A stretch of DNA of 24,290 bases from Firmicutes bacterium UBA995. Its GTDB lineage: Bacteria; Bacillota; Sulfobacillia; UBA995. Below the pieces are notes generated by a model. The model saw only the letters and a list, made by a program, of their open reading frames with translations. It searched no databases and was not told where the DNA came from. This document shows positions 6,716 through 14,706 of the stretch, in pieces (the first letter of the stretch is position 1; every line of letters begins with the position of its first letter). The translations under genes were made by a program, and so were the position numbers. The stretch lies in NCBI GenBank assembly GCA_002291985.1, contig DBBB01000076.1:1-24290 (forward strand), given 5' to 3'.

Positions 6716-7583
6716 GGGCTCGAGCCTGCCCCGATGGGGACGACCAGAGTCGCAGGATCGCGCCGGCAGCTTCTTCTACGGTCACGACGTCTGCAGGGAC
6801 CTTCATCCCCCGGCGGCGCAATTCCGCCGCCAACCTGGTAATGCTGGGTACGCCGAGCCCGTTCTGCCGGAGCAGGTCACTCTGGCCGAACACCTCGCGG
6901 GTCGGCCCCTCAAGCACCACTCGCCCGGCGTTCAATACGACCAGCCGGTCGGTCAGGCGGGCGACTTCCTCCATGTTGTGCGATACGAGGACGACGGTGA
7001 TGCCCCGTTCGGCACGCAGCCGCTGAATGTGACCCAGGATATCGCGGCGACCTCGAGGGTCGAGGCCGGCCGCCGGCTCGTCGAGCACCAGGACTTGCGG
7101 TTCCATGGCCAGAACGCCCGCCAGCGCTACTCGCCGCATTTGTCCCCCCGACAGGGCGAACGGCGACCTGGGGCCGATCTCGGCCGGATCGAGACCCACG
7201 GTGATCAAGGCTCTGACCACCCGCTCTTGCACGATGTCGGGAGGAATGGCCAGGTTGCGCGGCCCGAAAGCGACGTCCTCCAGGACGGTCTCCTCAAAGA
7301 GCTGATGCTCGGGGTACTGGAAGACCAGACCCACTTTCTGGCGAATCGCTCTCAGGTCGGCATGACGGTCGGCGAGATCCACCCCATCCACCAGCACCCG
7401 GCCGCGGTCGGGGCGCAAGAGACCGTTAAGGTGTTGTACCAGGGTTGATTTTCCTGAGCCGGTCGGACCGATGATCCCGACGAACTCCCCATCGCCGATG
7501 GCGAGATCGATACCGGCCAAGGCCGGGGTTGACTCCGCTCCACCCGAGTACGCGTACTCAAGTTTCTCTATGAGGATGGGCAT
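6708..7583 (-). CDS. ecfA2: ECF transporter ATPase A2
   Basis: EcfA2 pairs with EcfA1 and EcfT to power ECF importers. The 291-residue protein has Walker A GPTGSGKST at residues 39-47, a Q loop in LVFQYPEHQLFEETV, the signature FALSGGQMRRVALAGVLA, Walker B with VLVLDEPAAGLDP, and a switch histidine in VLVSHNMEEVARL. The QYPEHQLFEETV stretch is characteristic of A2. Its ATG lies inside the end of ecfA1 and its TAG overlaps the ecfT start by eight bases, so the three genes are probably translated together. Confidence 0.95.
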   Translation of the reverse strand: MPILIEKLEYAYSGGAESTPALAGIDLAIGDGEFVGIIGPTGSGKSTLVQHLNGLLRPDRGRVLVDGVDLADRHADLRAIRQKVGLVFQYPEHQLFEETVLEDVAFGPRNLAIPPDIVQERVVRALITVGLDPAEIGPRSPFALSGGQMRRVALAGVLAMEPQVLVLDEPAAGLDPRGRRDILGHIQRLRAERGITVVLVSHNMEEVARLTDRLVVLNAGRVVLEGPTREVFGQSDLLRQNGLGVPSITRLAAELRRRGMKVPADVVTVEEAAGAILRLWSSPSGQARAHA

Positions 7584-8407
7584 AGAGCATCAACCACTTC
7601 CTCCACCGACAACGAGGCGGCGCTGATGGGTAGTCCGGCCGCGGCCAGGATGCCCGCCAACGCGGTAATCGGGGGAACCTCCAGACCCATACGCTCGAGA
7701 CGCCGTGCCTGGGTGAACACCGTTCGCGGCGATCCCTGCAGCACGACCCGACCGCGGTCCATGACCACGACCCGGTCGGCGGCGCCGGCTTCTTCCATGA
7801 AATGGGTTATGTGGACGACGGTCAATCCCTCGTCCTTGTTCAGTCGACGAATGGTGTTCAGGACCTCGTCGCGACCGGAAGGGTCGAGCATGGAGGTGGC
7901 TTCATCGAGGACCAGGCAGCGGGGCCGCATGGCAAGGATGCCGGCGATCGCCACCCGTTGCTTCTGTCCCCCGGAGAGGAGATGGGGGGCACGCGCGCGG
8001 AACTCGCTCATCCTCACCATGGCCAGCGCTTCCTTCACCCTTGCCCGGATCGTCGAGGGTTCAACGCCCAGGTTCTCGGGGCCGAAAGCCACATCTTCTT
8101 CTACCACCGTAGCCACGATCTGATTGTCGGGGTTCTGAAACACCATGCCCACCATCCGCCGGACTTCCCAGGCAGCTCCAGGGTCTCGGGTGTCGAGTCC
8201 CGCGACCCGCACCGCGCCTTCGGTAGGCAGAAGGAGGGCGTTCAAGTGCTTGGCCAGGGTCGACTTGCCACTTCCGTTGGCGCCGACGACGGCGACGAAT
8301 TCGCCGGCCGCCACTTCCAGGTCTACCCCATCCAGGGCAACCTGGTCCGGGCGGCCAGGGTCATAGCGATGCGTGACCTGCTCAAGTCGGATGAGGGGAC
8401 CGTCCAC
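7568..8407 (-). CDS. ecfA1: ECF transporter ATPase A1
   Basis: EcfA1 is one of two ATPases of the energy-coupling factor module that drives vitamin and metal importers with interchangeable S components. The 279-residue protein has Walker A GANGSGKST at residues 42-50, a Q loop in VFQNPDNQ, the signature LLSGGQKQRVAIAG, Walker B with CLVLDEATSMLDP, and a switch histidine in VVHITHFMEEA. The GTG start is three bases after the rplQ stop, so it is probably in the same transcript. The 3' end overlaps ecfA2 by 16 bases. The N-terminus and position point to A1 rather than A2. No S component is in the window. Confidence 0.95.
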   Translation of the reverse strand: MDGPLIRLEQVTHRYDPGRPDQVALDGVDLEVAAGEFVAVVGANGSGKSTLAKHLNALLLPTEGAVRVAGLDTRDPGAAWEVRRMVGMVFQNPDNQIVATVVEEDVAFGPENLGVEPSTIRARVKEALAMVRMSEFRARAPHLLSGGQKQRVAIAGILAMRPRCLVLDEATSMLDPSGRDEVLNTIRRLNKDEGLTVVHITHFMEEAGAADRVVVMDRGRVVLQGSPRTVFTQARRLERMGLEVPPITALAGILAAAGLPISAASLSVEEVVDALCPSS

Positions 8408-8410
8408 CGG

Positions 8411-8749
8411 TCAGGTCAGTTCCAGGGACACCAGGGGCGCTCCATCTCCCCTTCGGGTGCCCGTACGATAGATGCGGGTGTAACCCCCGGACCGCTGGGC
8501 ATAGCGCGGGGCTATCGTATCGAATAGTTTCTTGGCCACATCCTCATCGGTGATCACCCGCATCGCGCGGCGCCGGGCATGCAGGTCGCCTCGCCGAGCC
8601 AGGGTGATCAGGCGCTCGGCCATCCGGCTGACCTCCCGGGCACGGGTCTCGGTGGTCTCGACCCGCTCATGGGCTAACAGGGAGGTTACCATCGAGCGAA
8701 GCACCGCCTCGCGGTGTGCGGTAACCATGCCCAGTTTCCTCTGTTTCAC
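8411..8749 (-). CDS. rplQ: 50S ribosomal protein L17
   Basis: L17 is a 50S protein near the tunnel exit. The 112-residue product starts VKQRKLGMVTAHREAVLRSMVTSLL and contains ERVETTETRAREVSRMAERLITLARRGD. It ends with the family segment RSGGYTRIYRTGTRRGDGAPLVSLEL. The GTG at 8749 lies 6 bases after GGAGG; the longer open frame upstream runs inside rpoA. It ends the alpha block, and ecfA1 starts three bases after its stop. Confidence 0.97.
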   Translation of the reverse strand: MKQRKLGMVTAHREAVLRSMVTSLLAHERVETTETRAREVSRMAERLITLARRGDLHARRRAMRVITDEDVAKKLFDTIAPRYAQRSGGYTRIYRTGTRRGDGAPLVSLELT

Positions 8750-8772
8750 GTGCGTCCCTCCGCCCTTTCCGG

Positions 8773-9714
8773 CTACTCTTCCGGCGCCCTCAGCGTCAGG
8801 TCGACGGCGCTGAGCTTCTGCTTGACCTCGTCCAGCGATTTCTTGCCCAGATTGCGTACCTTCATCATTTCCATCTCGGTCCGGTGCACGAGTTCGTCTA
8901 TGGTGTTGATGCCTGCTCTCTTCAGGCAATTGTATGCGCGAACCGATAGTTCCAGCTCCTCGATCGGCCGATCGGCAGTTCGGTTCCGAGCATCTTCTCC
9001 GCGTGTTCCTGCGGGCTCAATTCCGCTCGCGTATTCCGTGAGCTGCTGAATGAGGCCGAAGTGTTCCCCAAGGAGTCGCGCGCCGGTACTCACTGCCTCA
9101 TCCGGCCGTACGGTACCATTGGTCCACACCGACAGGGTCAATCGATCGTGCCGGGAGTCTTCACCGGCCCGGTTGCCTTCTACGATGTAGTTCACCTTGC
9201 GGATGGGGGTGAAGATCGAGTCCACGGCAATGACGCCGATGGGCTGGTCCGGCTGCTTGTTGCGTTCGGCGGCGACATACCCGCGTCCCCGCTCGACGGT
9301 CATCTCCATGACCAGTCGGGCGGAATCGGCCAGGGTCGCCAGTTTCAGATCCGGGTTCGCGATCTCGACCTCGGGAACACATGCGATATCGCCTGCGGTT
9401 ACCTCTCGCTCTCCCTGAACGTCAAGGCGGATTACCCGGGGCTCGTCGCCTTCCAGGCGAATAGCCAGCTTCTTGATCGCGAGAATGATGTCGGTCGTGT
9501 CTTCCACCACGCCGGGGATGGTAGAGAACTCGTGCAATACTCCGTCAATCCTCACCCGGGTGACCGCAGCCCCGGGCAACGAAGCGAGAAGTACCCGCCG
9601 GAGCGCGTTGCCGAGCGTGGTCCCATATCCCCGTTCCAGGGGCTCCATGACAAAGCGACCGTGGTCGCGGGTCAGCTCTTCACATTCAACCCGGGGCAAC
9701 TCGATACTCACCAT
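8773..9714 (-). CDS. rpoA: RNA polymerase alpha subunit
   Basis: Alpha forms the dimer that scaffolds RNA polymerase assembly; its C-terminal domain binds UP elements and activators. The 313-residue product has the N-terminal dimerisation domain with GRFVMEPLERGYGTTLGNALRRVLL, SLPGAAVTRVRIDGVLHEFS and GVVEDTTDIILAIKKL. A linker and the C-terminal domain (from about residue 245) follow, with ELSVRAYNCLKRAGINTIDEL containing the DNA-contact arginine, then VRNLGKKSLDEVKQKL. The ATG start has a GGGAGGG element about 11 bases upstream. It precedes rplQ by about 25 bases. Confidence 0.98.
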   Translation of the reverse strand: MVSIELPRVECEELTRDHGRFVMEPLERGYGTTLGNALRRVLLASLPGAAVTRVRIDGVLHEFSTIPGVVEDTTDIILAIKKLAIRLEGDEPRVIRLDVQGEREVTAGDIACVPEVEIANPDLKLATLADSARLVMEMTVERGRGYVAAERNKQPDQPIGVIAVDSIFTPIRKVNYIVEGNRAGEDSRHDRLTLSVWTNGTVRPDEAVSTGARLLGEHFGLIQQLTEYASGIEPAGTRGEDARNRTADRPIEELELSVRAYNCLKRAGINTIDELVHRTEMEMMKVRNLGKKSLDEVKQKLSAVDLTLRAPEE

Positions 9715-9779
9715 GCGCTAACGTCCCTCCCGGCGCGAAGGTTCAGGGTTGCCAGGCATACCGCGCCCGTCAAAGTCGA

Positions 9780-10415
9780 CTACCGGGAATACCTTTCTAT
9801 TATCATCCGTTCCTCGACGGGAACGTCGATATCCTGCCGTTCGGGGAGTCGCACTACCCGGCCCCGCGCTTGTTTGACGTCGACCTCCAGCCAGCCGGGC
9901 ACCACGCGCAGCGCGGCTGATTCCAGCAATTGCTTGAGCCGGGGCGAGCCAAGGCTTCCCGGGTGCACGCCGATGGTGTCATCTTGTCCTACCAGGTACG
10001 AAGGGATGTCAACCCTGCGCCCGTTCACCAGGAAGTGGCCGTGCCGCACAAGCTGGCGCGCTTCTCTCCGGGAGACCGCGAGGCCCATCCGATAAACCAC
10101 ATTATCAAGCCGGCGCTCCAGGAGTTGCAGGAGGTATTCGCCGGTGATCCCCTTGACCGCCGCCGCCCGGTAATAGTAGCGGCGGAATTGACGCTCCAGC
10201 ACACCGTATATCCGCCGGGTCTTCTGTTTCTCTCGAAGTTGCATGGCATATTCCGTTGGTTTGCGCCGCGAGGGGGCTTTCGAACCTCGCATGCCCGGAG
10301 GACCCGAGCCTTTCTCGACCGGGCACTTGGGGCTGAAGCACCGTTCACCCTTGAGATTGAGCTTCAGGCCTTCTCGCCGGCACAAACGGCACACAGGGCC
10401 CGTATATCTCGCCAC
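9780..10415 (-). CDS. rpsD: 30S ribosomal protein S4, zinc-binding form
   Basis: S4 is a primary 16S rRNA-binding assembly protein and, in many bacteria, an autogenous repressor. The 211-residue product starts ARYTGPVCRLCRREG. Cysteines C9, C12, C26 and C31 form an N-terminal zinc knuckle seen in the C-plus form of S4. An S4 RNA-binding domain follows, with RRLDNVVYRMGLAVSRREARQLV, HGHFLVNGRRVDIPSYLV and the C-terminal ERMIIERYSR. The GTG at 10415 has AGGAGGTG a few bases upstream. The rpoA start is 65 bases downstream. Confidence 0.97.
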   Translation of the reverse strand: MARYTGPVCRLCRREGLKLNLKGERCFSPKCPVEKGSGPPGMRGSKAPSRRKPTEYAMQLREKQKTRRIYGVLERQFRRYYYRAAAVKGITGEYLLQLLERRLDNVVYRMGLAVSRREARQLVRHGHFLVNGRRVDIPSYLVGQDDTIGVHPGSLGSPRLKQLLESAALRVVPGWLEVDVKQARGRVVRLPERQDIDVPVEERMIIERYSR

Positions 10416-10438
10416 GGTAACACCTCCTGATGAAACAC

Positions 10439-10831
10439 CTACACCCGGCGTCGTTTGGGGGGGCGGCACCCGTTGTGGGGGATGGGGGTCACATCCTTGA
10501 TGACGTTGACCTCCAGCCCGGAGACTTGCAGGGAGCGGATGGCGGCCTCTCGCCCGGAACCGGGACCCTTGACCAGCACTTCCACTTCCCGCATGCCGTG
10601 CTCCATTGCCTCCCGGGCGGCGCGTTCTGCCGCGAGTTGCGCGGCAAACGGCGTGCTCTTCTTGGAACCCTTGAAACCCAGCACGCCGGCCGATGCCCAG
10701 GCGATCGTGTTCCCCGCAGGGTCGGTTATGGTGACGATGGTGTTATTGAAAGTCGACTGGATATGGGCTACTCCCCGGTCGACCAGCCTGCGTTCCTTCC
10801 GGCGAACCTTGGCCCCTCTTCTGGGGGGCAT
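10439..10831 (-). CDS. rpsK: 30S ribosomal protein S11
   Basis: S11 is a 30S platform protein near the mRNA exit. The 130-residue product has a basic N-terminus (RRGAKVRRKERR) and then the conserved GVAHIQSTFNNTIVTITDPAG and SAGVLGFKGSKKSTPFAAQLAAE. It also has the VKGPGSGREAAIRSLQ segment and ends DVTPIPHNGCRPPKRRRV. The start is ATG. It is flanked by rpsM and rpsD, as in the alpha operon. Confidence 0.98.
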   Translation of the reverse strand: MPPRRGAKVRRKERRLVDRGVAHIQSTFNNTIVTITDPAGNTIAWASAGVLGFKGSKKSTPFAAQLAAERAAREAMEHGMREVEVLVKGPGSGREAAIRSLQVSGLEVNVIKDVTPIPHNGCRPPKRRRV

Positions 10832-10860
10832 CCTGCTTCAACTCCTCTCCCGGGAGGGGA

Positions 10861-11232
10861 TTACTTCTTCCTGCGTACTCCCACCGTCTTGCGAGGGCCC
10901 TTGCGGGTGCGAGCGTTGGTCCGCGTTCGCTGTCCCCGCACCGGCAAACCCCTGCGGTGCCTGATGCCGCGATAGCAACCGATGTCGATCAGTCGCTTGA
11001 TGTTCATCTGGACCTCGCGCTGGAGGTCGCCCTCTACCCTGTAACTGCGATCGATTGCCTCACGGAGGCGACTTGCCTCCTCCTCGGTGAGGCTCCTCAC
11101 CCGGGTATCCGGATTGACGCGAGCCATGCCCAGAACTTGCCTGGCTCTGCTGGGGCCAAGTCCATAGATGTAAGTCAGCGCTACCTCGACGCGTTTCTCC
11201 CGGGGCAGGTCGACACCGGCTATTCGTGCCAA
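10861..11232 (-). CDS. rpsM: 30S ribosomal protein S13
   Basis: S13 lies at the top of the 30S head and bridges to L5 in the 50S subunit. The 123-residue product starts ARIAGVDLPREKRVEVALTYIYGLG and has the helix-two-turn-helix region, the signature GCYRGIRHRRGLPVRGQRTR, and a basic tail TNARTRKGPRKTVGVRRKK. The TTG start lies 9 bases after GGAGG and matches the invariant family N-terminus. rpsK follows after about 30 bases. Confidence 0.97.
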   Translation of the reverse strand: MARIAGVDLPREKRVEVALTYIYGLGPSRARQVLGMARVNPDTRVRSLTEEEASRLREAIDRSYRVEGDLQREVQMNIKRLIDIGCYRGIRHRRGLPVRGQRTRTNARTRKGPRKTVGVRRKK

Positions 11233-11245
11233 TCCCCGCGACCTC

Positions 11246-11359
11246 CTATCCTTGCCGCTGCTTGTGCTTTGGATTCTCGCAGATAACTCGCACCACTCTG
11301 TCTCGACGTACTATCTTGCATTTGTCGCACAGCCGTTTAATGGAAGGCCGTACTTTCAC
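11246..11359 (-). CDS. rpmJ: 50S ribosomal protein L36, zinc-binding form
   Basis: L36 is the smallest 50S protein and binds zinc. The frame encodes 37 residues from a GTG at 11359: MKVRPSIKRLCDKCKIVRRD, then RVVRVICENPKHKQRQG. Ligands are C11, C14, C27 and H32, the C-C-C-H ribbon of the zinc-containing form. A GAGG element is close upstream, with short spacing. It sits between infA and rpsM, its normal place. The stop lies 13 bases before the rpsM start. Confidence 0.96.
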   Translation of the reverse strand: MKVRPSIKRLCDKCKIVRRDRVVRVICENPKHKQRQG

Positions 11360-11397
11360 TGGCCTCAAGCCCCCTCTGCATCGCAAGACGAGCCCAA

Positions 11398-11616
11398 TCA
11401 CTTGTACCGATATACGATTCGTCCCCGGGTGAGGTCATATGGTGACAACTCCACCAGCACCCGGTCGCCGGGAAGGATGCGGATGAAGTTCATCCGGATC
11501 TTCCCCGAGATGTGGGCCAGAACCCGATGGCCGTTCTGGAGCTCTACCCTGAACATGGCGTTGGGGAGCGGTTCGACCACCTTGCCTTCTACTTCTATCA
11601 CATCTTCCTTGGCCAT
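11398..11616 (-). CDS. infA: Translation initiation factor IF-1
   Basis: IF-1 is a single OB-fold protein that binds the 30S A site during initiation. The 72-residue product is exactly the family length, with MAKEDVIEVEGKVVEPLPNAMFRVEL, then GHRVLAHISGKIRMNFIRILPGDRV and VELSPYDLTRGRIVYRYK. The start is ATG. It lies 33 bases after the KOW gene and 38 bases before rpmJ, the usual Gram-positive order. Confidence 0.98.
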   Translation of the reverse strand: MAKEDVIEVEGKVVEPLPNAMFRVELQNGHRVLAHISGKIRMNFIRILPGDRVLVELSPYDLTRGRIVYRYK

Positions 11617-11649
11617 GCCCGGCGGCCCCTCCCCGATATTACTTGACTC

Positions 11650-11991
11650 TCAACCCGGCTCACCTTTCCCGCTTGCCCTCATAGCCGTCACCGCCTGGCG
11701 AATCTCCGCGTCATCCACCCGCTCGCCCCGCTCCAGCCGGTTGCGCAACTCCTCCGGGACGGCCGCCTGATGGAGGATCAGATGGCTGATGTTCTTGCGT
11801 TTGGGGGCAGCCACGGTGCGAGTCCCGCCATCCGCCACCAGCACCATGCGTCCGTTCAGCACCCTGGTGACCAGGTAAAACACCCCTCGATCCCTGCCGG
11901 CCCGGGAACTGACCAGCTGCCCGGGATGAACCTTCAGAACTTCCCTGGACACCCCCTCGCCGACCCCCTCAGAACGGGCTTGAACGGCCAT
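11650..11991 (-). CDS. KOW-domain RNA-binding protein (L14e/L6e/L27e-like)
   Basis: This small protein belongs to the KOW-domain family often found between map and infA in Bacillota. Its exact role is not established; ribosome association is inferred from context. The 113-residue reading has the KOW-like segment HPGQLVSSRAGRDRGVFYLVTRVLNGRMVLVADG at about residues 22-55, then GTRTVAAPKRKNISHL, and a helical C-terminus. The ATG at 11991 has no ribosome binding site. A GTG at 11952 (100 residues, starting SREVLKVHPGQ) has a GAGGGG-type site about 10 bases upstream and a normal leader from the candidate promoter, and may be the true start. Confidence 0.8.
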   Translation of the reverse strand: MAVQARSEGVGEGVSREVLKVHPGQLVSSRAGRDRGVFYLVTRVLNGRMVLVADGGTRTVAAPKRKNISHLILHQAAVPEELRNRLERGERVDDAEIRQAVTAMRASGKGEPG

Positions 11992-12007
11992 AAGAACGCT
12001 AAAAGTA

Positions 12008-12016
12008 ATTATATCA
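12008..12016 (-). promoter_or_regulatory. Candidate extended -10 promoter at the map/KOW junction
   Basis: On the minus strand the sequence TGATATAAT is a perfect extended -10 element (TG-N-TATAAT) and includes the TAA stop of map. No good -35 hexamer is seen 16-18 bases upstream, which is usual for extended -10 promoters. The predicted start is near the A at position 12000, only about nine bases before the ATG at 11991. It could drive the KOW gene, infA and the alpha genes independently of the spc genes. Sequence match only. Confidence 0.5.
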
Positions 12017-12782
12017 TAGTTGACCCTACACGATCGAGGGACAGGGTGAGGATCTCGGGGCCGTCTGGCGTTATGGCCACCGTGTGCTCGCAATGAGCTG
12101 ATAAGCTGCCGTCCATCGTGACCACCGTCCACCCATCCTCCAGGAGCCGCACCCCCGGATCCCCGGCGTTGACCCTGGGTTCGAGCGCAAGGACCATGCC
12201 AGGACGCAGTAGAGGGCCGCAAGCAGGCAGTCCAAAGTTGGGAATCTCTGGTTCCTCGTGTATTTCCCGGCCGATGCCGTGTCCCCCGTATTCCCTTACC
12301 ACGCCGAAGCCTGCACCCTCCACGCATGTCTGGATCGCATGCGAGATGTCACTCACCCGGCAGCCTGGCCTCACCCGGCCAATCCCTCTCGCCAGGGCTT
12401 CTTCGGTGACGGCGACCAGCCGCCTCGCCACGGGGTCTGGCGTGCCTGCGAGTACAGTGGTGGCCGCGTCAGCATGATAGCCGTTCACGGCGACGCCCAC
12501 ATCAAGGCTGACGACATCCCCGTCGGCCAACCGGAGCGGTCCGGGAATGCCGTGCACTACCTGCGAGTTGACCGACACGCAGATGGACGCCGGATAGCCC
12601 CGGTACCCCTTGAAGGCGGGCTTCCCGCCTGAGCGGCGGATATACCGTTCCGCCGCCCGGTCGAGGTCGATGGTCCTGACGCCCGGCGCCACCCGGCTTC
12701 GCAACTCGGCCAGGCAGCCGGCGACCACTTTCCCCGCCTGTCTCATGAGTTCGAGTTCTGTGGAGGTCTTCAAGGATATCAC
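12009..12782 (-). CDS. map: Type I methionine aminopeptidase
   Basis: This enzyme removes the initiator methionine from nascent proteins. The 257-residue product has the five metal ligands of the pita-bread fold in order: D94 in SLDVGVAVNGYHADAATT, D105, H168 in GGHGIGREIHEEPE, E201 in LALEPRVN and E232 in HCEHTVAI, plus a histidine in VVHGIP. The GTG at 12782 overlaps the adk stop by four bases and gives the usual family start. A longer frame is open upstream but lies inside adk. The stop codon forms part of the TATAAT of the candidate promoter for the next gene. Confidence 0.96.
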   Translation of the reverse strand: MISLKTSTELELMRQAGKVVAGCLAELRSRVAPGVRTIDLDRAAERYIRRSGGKPAFKGYRGYPASICVSVNSQVVHGIPGPLRLADGDVVSLDVGVAVNGYHADAATTVLAGTPDPVARRLVAVTEEALARGIGRVRPGCRVSDISHAIQTCVEGAGFGVVREYGGHGIGREIHEEPEIPNFGLPACGPLLRPGMVLALEPRVNAGDPGVRLLEDGWTVVTMDGSLSAHCEHTVAITPDGPEILTLSLDRVGSTMI

Positions 12783-13435
12783 CGCCGACCGGTCCCCCGT
12801 AGCCATCCGGCAATTGCCTGGTAAACAACCTCAGGGGTGGGGGTCCCATCAATTTTCCTGAGGACACCCCGCGCGGCGTAGTATTCGGCCAAGGGACGGC
12901 TTGAGGCCTGATACACCTCGAGTCGCTTGCGGACGGTATCTTCCCCGTCATCATCGCGCGCGCGAAGCTCGCCGCCGCACTCATCGCATCGGCCCGGATC
13001 GCGAGGTGCAGCGGATATGAGGTGGTAGTTCCTCCCGCACTTGCCGCACACCCTGCGCCCGACCGACCGCTTTATCAGCTCTTCCTCCGGGACGTTGAGC
13101 TGGAATACGTGGTCGACCGAGGCGCCCATGCCCCCGAGCAACTTCTCCAGCGCCGCGGCCTGTTCGACCGTCCGGGGAAACCCGTCCAGCACGAAACCTC
13201 GTGCCGCATCCCGCTGAACCAGCCGTTCGGCCATCAAGCCCACCATGACCGCATCCGGGACAAGGTCGCCCTGGGTCATGATCGCCTTGGCCCGGCGACC
13301 CAGTTCGCCTTCCGCCTCCACGGCCCGTCTCAGAATATCGCCCGTGGCAATGTGGGCAATCTTCAACTCCCGGGCCATCCGTCTGGCCTGGGTGCCCTTC
13401 CCTGACCCGGGTGCGCCCAGGAGAATAATGCGCAT
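12779..13435 (-). CDS. adk: Adenylate kinase, zinc-LID type
   Basis: Adenylate kinase interconverts ATP + AMP and 2 ADP in the cytosol. The 218-residue product has the P-loop GAPGSGKG at residues 7-14, the AMP-binding ATGDILR and GFVLDGFPRT segments, and a long LID. The LID cysteines C130, C133, C150 and C153 form a structural zinc site typical of Gram-positive enzymes. The ATG at 13435 gives the canonical MRIILLG start; a GTG four codons upstream overlaps the secY stop as GTGA and is an alternative. The stop overlaps the map start as GTGA. Confidence 0.96.
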   Translation of the reverse strand: MRIILLGAPGSGKGTQARRMARELKIAHIATGDILRRAVEAEGELGRRAKAIMTQGDLVPDAVMVGLMAERLVQRDAARGFVLDGFPRTVEQAAALEKLLGGMGASVDHVFQLNVPEEELIKRSVGRRVCGKCGRNYHLISAAPRDPGRCDECGGELRARDDDGEDTVRKRLEVYQASSRPLAEYYAARGVLRKIDGTPTPEVVYQAIAGWLRGTGRR

Positions 13436-13443
13436 CGGCTCCG

Positions 13444-14706
13444 TCACCGCATGAATCCCTGGTAATGACGCATGATCAGGTGGACTTCAATTTGCTTCAT
13501 GGTCTCCAGAGCCACTCCCACCAGGATCAGAAGTGCCGTGCCTCCGAAGTAGATACCGACCCCGGTTAGCTCGGCCACCCCCACCGGCATGACCGCCGCC
13601 ACGAAGGCCAGGAAAACTGCCCCGATCAGCGTAATACGGTACAGAATCCGCTGCAGGTGATCGGCGGTGGGTCTGCCCGGACGGAGACCCGGAACGAACC
13701 CGCCCCATTTCTTCAGATCGTTGGCCACATTCACGGGATTGAAGGTAATCGCCGTGTAGAAGTAGGTGAAGAAAACGATCATGATCACATTCAGGCCGAT
13801 ATACAGGATGCTGCGAAAGTCCAGGGCGGCAGCGACGGCCTGGGCCCAGGGATGGGCGATGAACTGCGCGATCGTGGCGGGAAAGGCCAGCACGGAGGTA
13901 GCAAAGATCACGGGGATGACCCCGGCCGAGTTGATCCGGATGGGGATATGCGTGGTCTGCCCGCCATACAGCCTGCGCCCCTTGACCCGCTTGGCATACT
14001 GCACGGGAACCCGACGCTGCCCTTCTTGGACCAGCACCACGGCGGCGATGGCCGCGAGCGCCACGATGCCGAGGAACAGCAGATTGAAGATATTGAGCAC
14101 TCCCGCCGTCAGGTAGGTCCATAGATTGACCAGGCCCTGGGGCGTCCGCGACACAATGCCTGCGAAGATGATGAGGGAGATACCGTTACCGATCCCTCGT
14201 TCGGTGATCTGCTCTCCGAGCCACATCAGGAACACGGTCCCCGCAGTGAGGGCGAGGGCTACCAGGGAAATGCTCAGAAAGCCGGGGTTGAGGATGGCAT
14301 GCCGCAGTCCGAAGGACATCCCGTACGCTTGGAGCAGACCCAGGGCAACTGTGCCGTACCGCGTGTACTGGGTTATCTTCCTGCGGCCCTCGTCACCTTC
14401 CTTGGCCAGTTGCTCCAGACTGGGAATGACCACCGTGAGCAGTTGCATGATGATCGACGCATTGATGTAAGGAGTTATGCTCATGGCGAATACGGAGAAC
14501 GCCTTCAAAGCGCCGCCGGAAAACAAGTCGAGCAGACCGAGCAACGTCCCTTCGGCTATCAGCTCAGCGATGACCTCGCTGTCCACCCCGGGAACCGAGA
14601 TGTGGACGCCAATTCGGAAGACCACGAACATCCAGAGCGTGAAGAAGATCCGCCGACGAAGGTCGCCGATTCGGAAAGCGTTCCGTAATGTCTCCAGGAG
14701 CCTCAA
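13444..14706 (-). CDS. secY: Preprotein translocase channel subunit SecY
   Basis: SecY forms the membrane channel through which SecA and ribosomes send proteins across or into the cytoplasmic membrane. The 420-residue product has about ten hydrophobic segments. Visible motifs are RIFFTLWMFVVFRIGVHISVPGVD in the first span region, the FSGGALKAFSVFAMSITPYINASI plug and second span, EQITERGIGNGISLIIF, the cytosolic loop KRVKGRRLYGGQTTHIPIRIN, and GGTALLILVGVALETMKQIE near the end. The start is probably the TTG overlapping the rplO stop. adk follows with no gap. Confidence 0.96.
   Translation of the reverse strand: MRLLETLRNAFRIGDLRRRIFFTLWMFVVFRIGVHISVPGVDSEVIAELIAEGTLLGLLDLFSGGALKAFSVFAMSITPYINASIIMQLLTVVIPSLEQLAKEGDEGRRKITQYTRYGTVALGLLQAYGMSFGLRHAILNPGFLSISLVALALTAGTVFLMWLGEQITERGIGNGISLIIFAGIVSRTPQGLVNLWTYLTAGVLNIFNLLFLGIVALAAIAAVVLVQEGQRRVPVQYAKRVKGRRLYGGQTTHIPIRINSAGVIPVIFATSVLAFPATIAQFIAHPWAQAVAAALDFRSILYIGLNVIMIVFFTYFYTAITFNPVNVANDLKKWGGFVPGLRPGRPTADHLQRILYRITLIGAVFLAFVAAVMPVGVAELTGVGIYFGGTALLILVGVALETMKQIEVHLIMRHYQGFMR

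Noticed and set aside
9732..9767. A GGCGCG/CGCGCC inverted repeat just before the rpoA ribosome binding site, a possible regulatory leader
   Set aside because: Six base pairs around a 24-base loop in GC-rich DNA is expected by chance; no known rpoA or S4 control element is recognisable.
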